Below, one piece after another: positions 1-8,951 of a DNA stretch of 64,000 nucleotides. This DNA is from Legionella lansingensis (GTDB lineage Bacteria > Pseudomonadota > Gammaproteobacteria > Legionellales > Legionellaceae), in contig NZ_LT906451.1 in the NCBI RefSeq assembly GCF_900187355.1, positions 2,520,001 through 2,584,000 of the forward strand, in the 5' to 3' direction. How positions within the stretch are numbered: position 1 is the first letter of the stretch; every line of letters starts with the position of its first letter. The notes under the pieces are model-generated. The model searched no databases, was not told the origin of the DNA, and was given only the letters and a program-made list of their open reading frames with translations. Both the position numbers and the translations under genes were made by a program.

Positions 1-1196
1 CCCCTAAAACGAAGATGGCTGATAAGCAGCCATCTGTGGAAGTACCTAAACCTGAAGCAAATCCTAAAAAAGCACTACCTGCTAAAGTCGCAGCTCAAAA
101 TAATGATTGGAAAATTATCAAAACACGAAGCGGGGATTCCTTAACCACTGTCTTTAAGCGCTTAGGTTTAAGCCCACAAACCTTGCAAGCAATTATGCGT
201 GGGAATCCACATGCAAAGGCATTATCCCAGCTTAAGACAGACCAAGAAATACAGCTGTTAATTAAAAAGCAAACTTTGGAAAAAATGATTCTTCCATATA
301 CCAATTTGGAAGAGCTGGTAGTAGTTCGTGAAGGCCAGCGATACAAAACCAAAATCCTTACACGAAAGACGACTAGCCAAAATCACATTGTGGCAGCCAC
401 AGTGCATGGATCTTTATATGGTACAGCTAAACGCAACAACATCCCCTATAAACTTGTGCAACAAATGACAGAGATATTTACATGGGATATTAATTTTGCC
501 AAAGATATACGTGCTGGCGATCAATTCATCATTATGTATCAAGCACTTTATGTTGGAGACAAGCTAGTAGGGGCTGGTGATATTCTTGCTGTAAAATACA
601 AAACACGAGGTAGAACGTATGAGGCCATCCGTCACACGGATAGAAGAGGGCATTCTGATTACTATTCGCTACAAGGCACTAGTTTAAAGAAAGCATTTGA
701 GCGCTATCCCTTGCGTTTCAGTCATATCAGTTCGCCATTTAGTCTATCTAGATATCACCCTATCCTGCACTATAGAAGACCGCATAAAGGAGTAGACTTG
801 GCAGCACCGATTGGTACACCGATTCGTGCTACTGGTGATGGACGTATAGAAATCATTGGCCGCCAAAGTGGTTACGGCAATATGATCAAAATTAATCACA
901 ACAAAACGTATAGTACCATCTACGGTCATATGCTGAAGTTTCAGAAGGGACTCTCTCGTGGAGATTTCGTGAAGCGCGGCCAAATTATTGGCTATGTCGG
1001 GCAAACGGGTTTGGCATCTGGGCCTCACTGTCATTATGAATTTCATATCAACCGACAACCTAAAAATCCGACCACAGTAAACCTACCAAGAGGCTTCCCA
1101 ATTGAAGCACGTGAGATGGCTTCGTTTAAAGCCAACTCAGCGAAGTTATTGGCACAATTGAAACTGTTCGAGCAAACTCGTCTTGCAAAATCCTGA
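1..1196 (+). CDS. M23 family metallopeptidase (LytM/MepM type), 5' end outside the window
   Basis: Peptidoglycan endopeptidase of the M23 (lysostaphin-like) family, expected in the periplasm. The frame is open to the left edge and no signal peptide is visible, so the ATG at 15 is probably internal and the true start lies upstream. Counting from that ATG, residues about 30-90 form a LysM/OapA-like region (KTRSGDSL...), followed by a linker domain and the C-terminal catalytic domain. Zinc ligands are visible as H257xxxD261 and H338xH340 (GPHCHYEF), so the enzyme should be active, unlike degenerate EnvC/NlpD types. It is followed by a palindromic repeat and converges on spmB. Confidence 0.9.
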   Translation, partial: PKTKMADKQPSVEVPKPEANPKKALPAKVAAQNNDWKIIKTRSGDSLTTVFKRLGLSPQTLQAIMRGNPHAKALSQLKTDQEIQLLIKKQTLEKMILPYTNLEELVVVREGQRYKTKILTRKTTSQNHIVAATVHGSLYGTAKRNNIPYKLVQQMTEIFTWDINFAKDIRAGDQFIIMYQALYVGDKLVGAGDILAVKYKTRGRTYEAIRHTDRRGHSDYYSLQGTSLKKAFERYPLRFSHISSPFSLSRYHPILHYRRPHKGVDLAAPIGTPIRATGDGRIEIIGRQSGYGNMIKINHNKTYSTIYGHMLKFQKGLSRGDFVKRGQIIGYVGQTGLASGPHCHYEFHINRQPKNPTTVNLPRGFPIEAREMASFKANSAKLLAQLKLFEQTRLAKS

Positions 1197-1211
1197 GTCC
1201 TCGAGAGCTTT

Positions 1212-1272
1212 AGGATGCGATGAAGGTCTCCCCAAGATTTAGGGGATCCTTTGCTTCGCTCAGTATGACAAT
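1212..1272. repeat. Palindromic intergenic repeat between converging genes
   Basis: Contains the hairpin TCCCC-AAGATTTA-GGGGA followed by a tail GCTCAGTATGACA. A related copy (ending GCTCAGGATGAC) lies at 10889-10957. It sits between the 3' ends of the M23 peptidase and spmB, so it may also act as a bidirectional terminator; that role is inference. Confidence 0.5.
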
Positions 1273-1278
1273 GGCTGT

Positions 1279-1812
1279 TTAAGCAAATAGATAACGACAA
1301 ATCATGACGCTAGCAATAATCCCGGCCAAATCCGCCAAAAGACCTGCAGGGATAGCATGTCTTGTTCGCTTTATGCCGACGGCACCAAAATAAACTGCAA
1401 TCACATAAAATGTCGTTTCCGTGCTCCCCATCATGGTAGCTGCCATTTTTGAAATGAGAGAATCCCCTCCATGCTGGTGAATGAGTTCTGCCATAATTCC
1501 CGTAGAAGCACTACCAGAAAAAGGACGAACAAGAGCCAGAGGTAATAGTTCAGAAGGCATACCCAATGCTGCAAAAACAGGTGCAAGATAAGCGTTTAAC
1601 AATTCAAAAAAACCTGAGGCACGCAACATTCCTATGGCAACAAGCATAGCAATAAGATAGGGAAGAATGGTGATAGAGGTCTCAAATCCTTGTTTGGCCC
1701 CTGTCGTAAAAGCATCAAAAACATTAATTTTTTTAAAAACGCCATATAAAGGAATACCGACCACAAAGGCAAGAAAGATCACATTTGAAAGTTGATTGGC
1801 AAAATTAGTCAT
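1279..1812 (-). CDS. spmB: Nucleoside recognition (Gate) domain protein, SpmB-like
   Basis: Multi-pass inner-membrane protein of the Gate/nucleoside-recognition family, similar to Bacillus spore maturation protein SpmB. In non-sporulating bacteria the pair SpmA/SpmB is common and its role is unclear. Hydrophobic segments cover most of the 177 residues, with the conserved-looking stretch LVRPFSGSASTG in the middle. The ATG at 1812 overlaps the end of spmA, so the two are translationally coupled; a TTG at 1818 is a weaker alternative. Confidence 0.85.
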   Translation of the reverse strand: MTNFANQLSNVIFLAFVVGIPLYGVFKKINVFDAFTTGAKQGFETSITILPYLIAMLVAIGMLRASGFFELLNAYLAPVFAALGMPSELLPLALVRPFSGSASTGIMAELIHQHGGDSLISKMAATMMGSTETTFYVIAVYFGAVGIKRTRHAIPAGLLADLAGIIASVMICRYLFA

Positions 1813-2413
1813 TGGCAACAGACCCCTTTATCTTGTACACAGATAATTTGGCTAATTGTTTTACTGCGATAATCGCTACTAATGTTGATACTATCGTCGC
1901 AATTAATGCACTAAAAATCACACTGCTTGGATGTAAGCTGCCATTAGCGGCTAGAAAAGCAATCGCGGTGGCGGGAATCAATTGCACACTAGAGGTATTA
2001 ATCGCAAGAAATGTACACATGGCATCGCTGGCTTCTTGCGTATTTTTATTAAGTTGTTGCAGCTCTTTCATGGCCTGCAAACCAAAGGGTGTTGCAGCAT
2101 TTGCCAACCCTAACATATTCGCTGCCATATTCATAACCATCGCTCCCATAGCAGGGTGGTCGACCGGGACATCCGGGAATAGCGGTTGCATGACTGGCTT
2201 CAATATTCGAGCGAAGCGATTAATTAATCCTGATTCAGAGGCAATACCCATAATGCCCAACCATAGTGCCATGATACCTGCCAAGCCCAGGGCAATTTCG
2301 AACCCTAACTTTGCTGAGTCTGTAACTGCATGTACGACCTGATCAATTCTCCCCTGAATAATTCCCACCACTACCGAGAGAAAGATCATTGATAACCATA
2401 TGACATTCAGCAT
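1805..2413 (-). CDS. spmA: Nucleoside recognition (Gate) domain protein, SpmA-like
   Basis: Membrane protein of the same Gate family as its downstream partner, similar to SpmA. The conserved MNMAANMLGLANAATPFG region is present near residue 95. I chose the ATG at 2413, which begins MLNVIWLSM and runs directly into the first membrane segment; the open frame extends further upstream to 2512 but that part is hydrophilic and overlaps the divergent gene. SpmA and SpmB form a two-gene operon. They are thought to work together as a membrane complex, but the transported substrate is unknown. Confidence 0.85.
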   Translation of the reverse strand: MLNVIWLSMIFLSVVVGIIQGRIDQVVHAVTDSAKLGFEIALGLAGIMALWLGIMGIASESGLINRFARILKPVMQPLFPDVPVDHPAMGAMVMNMAANMLGLANAATPFGLQAMKELQQLNKNTQEASDAMCTFLAINTSSVQLIPATAIAFLAANGSLHPSSVIFSALIATIVSTLVAIIAVKQLAKLSVYKIKGSVAND

Positions 2414-2476
2414 TGTTGTAACCCCAACCCTATACAGGTTAAAATATATCCTTTTTTGACGAACGAGAGGATAAAG

Positions 2477-3484
2477 ATGACCTCGTTTTATCATCGAGCA
2501 AAATCTATACATTGGCTTATCTGCTTAATCAGCCTTACTGTATTGTCATATCAGGCACTAGCAAACGTTCATCCTAAGCAGCAGGAAGCCAATGAAGCCA
2601 TTAGCGAACTATATCATAAATTAAATAACATCCCGAAACTTGATATGTCAGCTCGCCTAGATACCATCAGCGCTCAATTTCTGGGCAAAGACTATCTTCT
2701 TGGCGCATTAGGAGAAGGGGCAAAAGCACGCTTTGATCAGGCACCAAGGTATCGTGTTGATGCTTTTGATTGTGAGACTTACGTTACCACAGTCCTAGCA
2801 CTGGCCTTGGCCAATAGCACTAACGATTTCAAGCAATGCTTATGTAAAATTCGCTACAAAGACGGTCATGTTGCATACACTAGCAGAAATCATTTCACCT
2901 CTCTGGATTGGAATCAAAATAACCAGATACAAGGTTTCGTTAAAGATATCACCCTTTCCTTTAAGGATATAAATAATAAGCCTGTGGCACTTATAGCGAC
3001 AGCCCTAATTGACAAACCTTCTTGGTATCAACACCTTACTACTACGAATATTCGTCTTTACCCGCAAAATGCTCAGGAACAGCAATTACGATTGGCCGAC
3101 TTGAAGCAGAGAGGGAGTAAACTGCCTAAGGCAGAGTCACATATACCTTATATTCCTTTAACTGCTCTATTTGATGCAAATGGTCAAGCAAATCAATATT
3201 TATTTTCACAAATCCCTGATGCATCTATCGTTGAGATCGTCCGTCCTAATTGGGATCTTAAAGATAAAATTGGCACTAATCTAAACATATCACACTTAGG
3301 CTTTGCCTTTTGGAGAAACGGGACTCTCTTCTTCAGAGAAGCATCCTCTATTCATGGACAAATTGTCGATGTCTCTTTAATAGACTATCTGAGAGAAGCG
3401 CGAACCAGCCCTACGATTAAGGGTATCAATGTCCAAGTGGTCGTACCACAAACCCCATTATTATCAGGGTGTAGAGGTAATTGA
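2477..3484 (+). CDS. DUF1460 family amidase-like protein (N-acetylmuramoyl-L-alanine amidase-like)
   Basis: Exported protein of the DUF1460 family, an NlpC/P60-superfamily fold associated with cleavage of peptidoglycan fragments. A signal peptide (hydrophobic WLICLISLTVLSYQALA) precedes the mature domain. The family signature AFDCETYV contains the likely nucleophile C99, and ISHLGFAFW holds the likely partner histidine. The ATG at 2477 has an AGAGG ribosome-binding site; the TTG at 2456 does not. It is divergent from spmA with only about 60 bp between starts. Substrate in this organism is not deducible. Confidence 0.8.
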   Translation: MTSFYHRAKSIHWLICLISLTVLSYQALANVHPKQQEANEAISELYHKLNNIPKLDMSARLDTISAQFLGKDYLLGALGEGAKARFDQAPRYRVDAFDCETYVTTVLALALANSTNDFKQCLCKIRYKDGHVAYTSRNHFTSLDWNQNNQIQGFVKDITLSFKDINNKPVALIATALIDKPSWYQHLTTTNIRLYPQNAQEQQLRLADLKQRGSKLPKAESHIPYIPLTALFDANGQANQYLFSQIPDASIVEIVRPNWDLKDKIGTNLNISHLGFAFWRNGTLFFREASSIHGQIVDVSLIDYLREARTSPTIKGINVQVVVPQTPLLSGCRGN

Positions 3485-3568
3485 GCAACTCCCGCTCTTA
3501 GAGATTCAGTGCATGCAAGATCTTGCTTATCTCCATCGCTGAGACAGTAATTACTACCGATTTATTTA

Positions 3569-5443
3569 CTAAATGATGCAATAAGTACCAATGGCAATGG
3601 TTCTATTGTAAGGCAATTTGTAGAATTCTATGTTTAAGTTTGCAGAATAATTACGTATAAGAAACGCGAATAATTTTTCTTGCCAGTAAAACATAAGGGT
3701 CTTCTTGGTTTTAGAAGCCATTACATTGGGTATCTCTACTAAATAAGTCGCGCTATCCACATTGATTTCAAAAGGGAGCGCTTTTAGCTTATTCACAGAG
3801 ATTAAAGCATCCGGAATAGAAATGGTATCCATAAAACCATAATGAAGAGTCAATTGGCAAATTTGCGGCGCCAACTGGGTTAATCTAAATCTAAATCGCT
3901 CGGGGACATGGGGTTTATTTTCAACCTTATAGTTCACGATGAGAATATTCTCCGGTACCGCAAGACTCAATTTTAAAAAATGCAGAAAGCTTCCCCCACT
4001 CTGATCGTAGGTATCGGTAATGAAGATACCAGTAACACCAGGAAGTTGGTTCAACGACTTATAACGCAATTGTTTTACAATTTTTGTAATATCTGCTTTT
4101 TTCATATAAAAATTCTTTTGCATAAATCGCATACCGTTATTCCAAGTAAACATGACAATCGCCACAAGCAGCGCGAAAAAAACAGGCACCCATCCACCCG
4201 TCATAAATTTGTAAGCATTTGCCCCTAGAAAAGCCAGGTCAACAAAGATAAAAAGACTGAATATGGCGATGACATACACCAAAGGCCAATGCCAAACTTT
4301 TCTGGCAGCGTAGGCAACCATTGTGCTTACTAACAGCATATCCAAGTTAACAGCAATTCCATAAGCATGTGTCATAGCGCCGGAGGTTTTAAACATAAAA
4401 ATAAGAATAAGGGTACCTATAAGCAGGAAAAAATTAACTTGTGGGATATAAATCTGGCCTTCATGCTCATGTGAAGTTTGAATAATTGGAAGTCGTGGGT
4501 AAAGTCCAAGCAAGACAGCTTGTTTAGTAATGGAGAATGTCGCCGAGATTACAGCCTGTGAGGCAATCACCGTAGCCGCAGTGGAAAGCACAAGTAACGG
4601 CAGAAAGAACCAGGGGGGAGCAAGCTTATAAAAAGGGTTTTCAATCGATGCAGGATACTGTAATAGATGTGCCCCTTGTCCAAAATAATTCAATAACAGA
4701 CCCGGCAGAACCACAAAAAACCAACTATAGCGAATAGGGTTCTTACCAAAATGCCCAATATCAGCATAAAGCGCTTCACCCCCAGTTACAACCAGGAAAA
4801 CGCCTCCTAACAAAAAATATCCATGCCAACCCTGTGTACGAAAAAATTCCCAGGCATAATATGGGTTAATAGCTTTCAACACTACTGGATTCTTTAGAAT
4901 ATGTACTAACCCTAACGTCCCTATCGTTATGAACCACAGCAAAATGATAGGGCCAAAGGCAGCCCCAAGCTTGCCAGTTCCTTTGGATTGCATGATAAAT
5001 AAACTAACCAATATGGAGCATGCTAAGGGGGTGACAAAAGCCTCAAATTTTGGTGAAACAACCTTTAAACCCTCAATTGCTGAGGTTACCGAGATGGCTG
5101 GTGTTAGCATACCATCACCAATAATTAACCCGGCACCAAAGATGGCTAGTAAATAAAATAAATACCTATGTTTCGCTTTCTTTTGTTTGAGTAAGGCTAG
5201 TAACGCTAAGATTCCTCCTTCGCCATGATTATCAGCACGAAATACGAGAGCGAGGTATTTGATAGAGATAATAATAACCAAAGACCATAAGATTAAGGAT
5301 AGGATACCTAAGACATCAGCCTCATTAATGGGTAGTCCCATCAACGTCTCACGCATAGCATAGAGGGGACTTGTGCCTATATCGCCATACACGACCCCTA
5401 AGGCACCTAACATCAAGGGAAAAGAAAATGTTTTCTGATTCAT
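3569..5443 (-). CDS. kup: KUP family potassium uptake protein
   Basis: Proton-coupled K+ transporter of the KUP/HAK family, 624 residues, the usual length of bacterial Kup. The N-terminus carries the family hallmark GALGVVYGDIGTSPLYA, followed by about twelve membrane segments and a cytosolic C-terminal domain of roughly 170 residues. Single gene, convergent with the DUF1460 amidase and divergent from the OmpA lipoprotein. Confidence 0.95.
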   Translation of the reverse strand: MNQKTFSFPLMLGALGVVYGDIGTSPLYAMRETLMGLPINEADVLGILSLILWSLVIIISIKYLALVFRADNHGEGGILALLALLKQKKAKHRYLFYLLAIFGAGLIIGDGMLTPAISVTSAIEGLKVVSPKFEAFVTPLACSILVSLFIMQSKGTGKLGAAFGPIILLWFITIGTLGLVHILKNPVVLKAINPYYAWEFFRTQGWHGYFLLGGVFLVVTGGEALYADIGHFGKNPIRYSWFFVVLPGLLLNYFGQGAHLLQYPASIENPFYKLAPPWFFLPLLVLSTAATVIASQAVISATFSITKQAVLLGLYPRLPIIQTSHEHEGQIYIPQVNFFLLIGTLILIFMFKTSGAMTHAYGIAVNLDMLLVSTMVAYAARKVWHWPLVYVIAIFSLFIFVDLAFLGANAYKFMTGGWVPVFFALLVAIVMFTWNNGMRFMQKNFYMKKADITKIVKQLRYKSLNQLPGVTGIFITDTYDQSGGSFLHFLKLSLAVPENILIVNYKVENKPHVPERFRFRLTQLAPQICQLTLHYGFMDTISIPDALISVNKLKALPFEINVDSATYLVEIPNVMASKTKKTLMFYWQEKLFAFLIRNYSANLNIEFYKLPYNRTIAIGTYCII

Positions 5444-5657
5444 ATCAAATTAGTTAGCATTAATATTTCTTCGAACACTATAACCAATCAAAAGTCCATT
5501 GCGTAGAATTTTCTGAATTATTACTCTGTTTTAGTTGATAAGAAATTAAAGGTTTCCAAAAATTTCAAGTAAGAAATAGCTGAAAAGCTTAAGTGTTAAT
5601 TGCGAAATAAATAGGGATGCTTAATAATGGAAAAATTCATCTGCATAAGGAGTGGGA

Positions 5658-6356
5658 ATGTTACGCAAGAGCTCTGTTAGGCCCTTGGCCTTCATCGGCT
5701 TAATGTCTCTAGCTTTAACGAGTTGTTATAAATATCACCCACCTTATAATAACTTTAAACCTTATCATCGTGTTTATGTAACGACACCTCCAGGAGCAGC
5801 GGCAGGTACTGCTGCCATGGCGATAGCAGGTGGCCCAGTACTAGCTGGCACAGGCGCAGGAGCGGCCTTTGGTGCGGGAATAGGGCTTTATAAAGACAGC
5901 AAACGTGAAATTATCAAACAGTTGCAGAAACGGCAGATCCAATATATCCAATACGGGGACACGGTAACCCTTGTGGTACCTACTGATAAATACTTCATGT
6001 TTAATAGCCCAAGACTAAATCCAATATGCTTCTCTGGATTAGCCTTGCTGATCAAATTGATTAGAATGTTCCCTTCTTGTTGTCCAATTTATGTAGCAGG
6101 CTTTACCAATGATGTGGGTTCTCGCTATCATAAGAAAAAACTTACTCAAGCCCAAGCAGAAGCCATGTTGACCTTTCTTTGGGCCAATGGTATCCCTGCA
6201 CAACGTTTAAACGCTGAGGGCTATGGCGATAAGCACCCTGTTTCTGACAATGAACTTATCCATGGTAGTGCTCAAAATCGGCGCTTAGAAATTCAAGTTC
6301 TATGTAATTGCTCGAGTGTACAGGCGCCTGCCCCATTGACGGGCTATGTTAAATAA
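5658..6356 (+). CDS. C-OmpA domain lipoprotein
   Basis: Outer-membrane-anchored lipoprotein with a peptidoglycan-binding OmpA C-terminal domain. The ATG at 5658 follows AAGGAG with five bases spacing; the GTG at 5652 overlaps that ribosome-binding site. A lipobox LALTSC places the lipidated Cys at residue 23. Residues about 45-80 are a Gly/Ala-rich glycine-zipper segment (GTAAMAIAGG, GAGAAFGAGIGLY). The C-terminal half has the OmpA-like pattern, ending SDNELIHGSAQNRRLEIQV. Legionella encodes several such proteins, including the Dot/Icm component IcmN/DotK; this one lacks Dot/Icm neighbours, so I do not call it icmN. Confidence 0.85.
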   Translation: MLRKSSVRPLAFIGLMSLALTSCYKYHPPYNNFKPYHRVYVTTPPGAAAGTAAMAIAGGPVLAGTGAGAAFGAGIGLYKDSKREIIKQLQKRQIQYIQYGDTVTLVVPTDKYFMFNSPRLNPICFSGLALLIKLIRMFPSCCPIYVAGFTNDVGSRYHKKKLTQAQAEAMLTFLWANGIPAQRLNAEGYGDKHPVSDNELIHGSAQNRRLEIQVLCNCSSVQAPAPLTGYVK

Positions 6357-6388
6357 TTTAATTCTGAAGAGAGTGTCTACCAAACGAT

Positions 6389-6412
6389 GTCATTCCCGCG
6401 TAGGCGGGGACA
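6389..6412. repeat. Short palindromic repeat, CCCGCGTAGGCGGG type
   Basis: One arm of a repeat family seen at 30752-30805, 34133-34214, 47406-47482 and 58551-58580. It carries GTCATTCCCGCGTAGGCGGG. Located between the OmpA lipoprotein and the first permease gene. Confidence 0.55.
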
Positions 6413-6468
6413 TAGTCTAATCAACAGTCTCTTTTTTTAAATGCTCTGCTTAACGTTGTAGGTGTAAA

Positions 6469-7659
6469 ATGAAATCCAGATTCATTGGTGGTATTCTTTT
6501 GATTGTAGGGACCTCTATTGGTGGGGGCATGCTTGCTTTGCCGGTTGCAAATTCACTCACTGGATTTTGGCAATCATCAGCATTTTTACTGCTTTGTTGG
6601 GCAGCAATGACTCTAGGTGCTCTTTTTATTCTTGAAGCAAATCTTTATCTACCACCCGGTAAGCATATGGTATCCATGGCAGCCTCCACCTTAGGAAATT
6701 CTGGGCTTCTTACCGCTTGGTTAAGTTATATCTTTCTGCTTTATACCTTACTTTCAGCCTACATTTCAGGCGGGGCAGATATTTTTGGGAGTTTGTTTGT
6801 CCGGATGGGCATCTCCCTCAGTCAATGGCAAGCAAGTCTATTATTTACACTTGTTTTTGGCTTCGTTGTCTATGGAGGAATCCGTCGCGTCGATTTACTC
6901 AATCGATGGCTCATGTTTGGCAAGCTGGCCATCTATTTTATTCTGGTCATCTTAATTGCCCCTCATATCAATATTCAACATTTTCAGGGTGGCAATTATC
7001 ACTATATTGTCGGAACCGTAATGATTTTAATCACATCGTTTGGTTTTGCCATTATTGTTCCTAATATTCGCGACTACTTTAATGACGATGTCAAAGCGTT
7101 AAAAAGAGTGGTTTTAATTGGCTCGCTTATCCCATTACTTTGTTACATTGCTTGGGATGCAGTCATTATGGGAAGCTTGCCAACTGAAGGAGATCTTGGC
7201 TTAGCCAGATTAATGCATGATGAGCGGACTACAAGTGCTTTGGCTGCCAACCTTTCAACCATGGTACAAAACCCACTGATTAGTTCGTTATTTAATTTTT
7301 TTACTTCTATTTGTATGCTTACCGCTTTTTTAGGCGTTGCATTGTGCCTTATTAGTTTCCTAGCAGACGGATTAAATATGGAACAACGAGGACGTCAGGG
7401 CATTGGTTTGTTTTTGCTAACGTTTCTACCTCCATTATTAATAGTCATTTACTATCCTGGTGCCTATATTCATGCCTTAAATTATGCGGGCATCTTCTGT
7501 GTCATTTTATTGCTACTCTTACCCGCTTTAATGACCGTATTCGGAAGAAAAAAATTTGCATCAAGATATATCGTGCCTGGAGGGAAATTTTCGCAATGGG
7601 TAGTAATTATTTTTTCCATCGTCTTACTTGCAAATGCAGGTTGGCAATTAATTAAGTAA
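6469..7659 (+). CDS. Aromatic amino acid permease (TyrP/Mtr, HAAAP family), first copy
   Basis: Inner-membrane amino acid:proton symporter of the hydroxy/aromatic amino acid permease family. The family N-terminus RFIGGILLIVGTSIGGGMLALP is intact and about eleven membrane segments follow over 396 residues, the expected length. It is followed in tandem by a close paralogue. Uptake of tyrosine, tryptophan or phenylalanine would fit an amino-acid-consuming lifestyle; the precise substrate cannot be read from sequence. Confidence 0.9.
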   Translation: MKSRFIGGILLIVGTSIGGGMLALPVANSLTGFWQSSAFLLLCWAAMTLGALFILEANLYLPPGKHMVSMAASTLGNSGLLTAWLSYIFLLYTLLSAYISGGADIFGSLFVRMGISLSQWQASLLFTLVFGFVVYGGIRRVDLLNRWLMFGKLAIYFILVILIAPHINIQHFQGGNYHYIVGTVMILITSFGFAIIVPNIRDYFNDDVKALKRVVLIGSLIPLLCYIAWDAVIMGSLPTEGDLGLARLMHDERTTSALAANLSTMVQNPLISSLFNFFTSICMLTAFLGVALCLISFLADGLNMEQRGRQGIGLFLLTFLPPLLIVIYYPGAYIHALNYAGIFCVILLLLLPALMTVFGRKKFASRYIVPGGKFSQWVVIIFSIVLLANAGWQLIK

Positions 7660-7667
7660 CTGTGTAT

Positions 7668-7685
7668 GCTAGGGAACGCCCTAGC
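7668..7685 (+). terminator. Hairpin between the tandem permeases
   Basis: Perfect 7-bp stem GCTAGGG/CCCTAGC with a four-base loop, nine bases after the stop codon of the first permease. There is no U-tract, so it may be an mRNA-processing or partial-termination hairpin rather than a full terminator. Confidence 0.35.
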
Positions 7686-7757
7686 TTACGTCGCCGTTGA
7701 CAGACAATGCGACGTAATTTATCATATTGGTTTAATTTTATACAAGTGGATGTAATC

Positions 7758-8942
7758 GTGCCAAACTCAAAATTCATTGGTGGTATTTTATTAATAGTCG
7801 GCACCTCAATTGGTGGCGGGATGCTTGCTTTACCCGTATCAACAGCTGAAGTTGGTTTTACCAACTCAGTTTTCTTTCTCGTTATGTGTTGGTTAATTAT
7901 GACCGCAGGCGCCTTATTGATTCTTGAGGTCAATTTGCGCTTACCATCAGGCAGCAATATGGTATCCATGGCTAAATCCACTTTAGGAATCCCTGGGCAA
8001 ATTGTCGCCTGGGTTACTTACCTCTTTCTACTGTATACCCTTTTGGCTGCTTACATCTCGGGCGGTAGTGATGTGTTAGGGGGAATTCTTGCAAGATTAC
8101 ACATTGAACTACCCATGTGGATTACCTCTCTGGTATTCACAGTCATTTTTAGTTTGGTGGTCTATGCGGGTATTCGCGCTGTAGATTATGTCAATCGCGG
8201 CCTTATGTTTGGTAAATTAGGTGTTTACTTATTGTTAGTTATCGTTATCAGTCCGCATGTTAACCTCAATAGTTTGAGTGGGGGATCGATAAAAGCAATC
8301 ACTGGAAGTCTGATGATTCTGGTGACATCCTTTGGCTTCGCTTCTATTGTCCCCAGTTTAAGGGAGTACTTTAATGATGATATTAAAACCTTAAGAAAGG
8401 TTATTCTCTTCGGCTCTCTTATACCTTTAAGCTGTTACATTCTTTGGGATGCGGTCATCATGGGCGTTGTCCAACGACAAGGGGACGATGGTCTAATCGC
8501 ATTAATGAATAATGAGCATGCAACAAGTGGTCTAACCAATGCACTTTCCAACGCGGTTCATAACGAATGGATAACAGGCTTTTTCAGCTTTTTTACATCG
8601 ATTTGTATGGTCACGGCCTTTCTTGGTGTTTCGATTGGCTTGTTTGACTTTTTAGCCGATGGGCTCGCCTTAAAAAAATCGGGGCTGCAAGGCAAAAGCA
8701 CCTTGGCTTTAACCTTTATTCCACCTTTGGTCGTGGTATTAGCCAACCCTGGGATCTATCTTCATGCGTTGAGTTATGCTGGAGTTTGCTGCGTAATTTT
8801 GTTGTTGCTTTTACCAACGATTATGGCATGGCGTGCGCGAAAGATTGACCCTGCTGGGAGCATCTTAATGGTTCCAGGCGGGAATCTTAGTTTAGGCTTG
8901 ATAGGCTTAACCGCGATATTTTTGTTGATCATTGCAATTTAG
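7758..8942 (+). CDS. Aromatic amino acid permease (TyrP/Mtr, HAAAP family), second copy
   Basis: Tandem paralogue of the preceding gene, clearly similar along the whole length (FIGGILLIVGTSIGGGMLALP, WDAVIMG, FFSFFTSICMVTAFLGVS). I place the start at GTG 7758, which gives an N-terminus matching the first copy; ATG 7707 is possible but adds 17 residues not seen there. Duplication followed by divergence suggests different substrates or affinities. It converges on the diiron/E2 fusion gene with only nine bases between stops. Confidence 0.88.
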   Translation: MPNSKFIGGILLIVGTSIGGGMLALPVSTAEVGFTNSVFFLVMCWLIMTAGALLILEVNLRLPSGSNMVSMAKSTLGIPGQIVAWVTYLFLLYTLLAAYISGGSDVLGGILARLHIELPMWITSLVFTVIFSLVVYAGIRAVDYVNRGLMFGKLGVYLLLVIVISPHVNLNSLSGGSIKAITGSLMILVTSFGFASIVPSLREYFNDDIKTLRKVILFGSLIPLSCYILWDAVIMGVVQRQGDDGLIALMNNEHATSGLTNALSNAVHNEWITGFFSFFTSICMVTAFLGVSIGLFDFLADGLALKKSGLQGKSTLALTFIPPLVVVLANPGIYLHALSYAGVCCVILLLLLPTIMAWRARKIDPAGSILMVPGGNLSLGLIGLTAIFLLIIAI

Positions 8943-8951
8943 GCATCAGCT

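Noticed and set aside
1812-2342. 176-codon open frame on the plus strand opposite spmA
   Set aside because: Antisense to a well-supported gene; its composition (many Ile/Ala/Asn) is a shadow of the spmA frame and has no ribosome-binding site.
5658-6356. Identification of the C-OmpA lipoprotein as icmN/dotK
   Set aside because: Family resemblance only; no icm/dot genes beside it and several C-OmpA lipoproteins are expected per genome.
6717-7064. 115-codon frame inside the first permease
   Set aside because: Same-strand shadow of the permease frame with no family resemblance.
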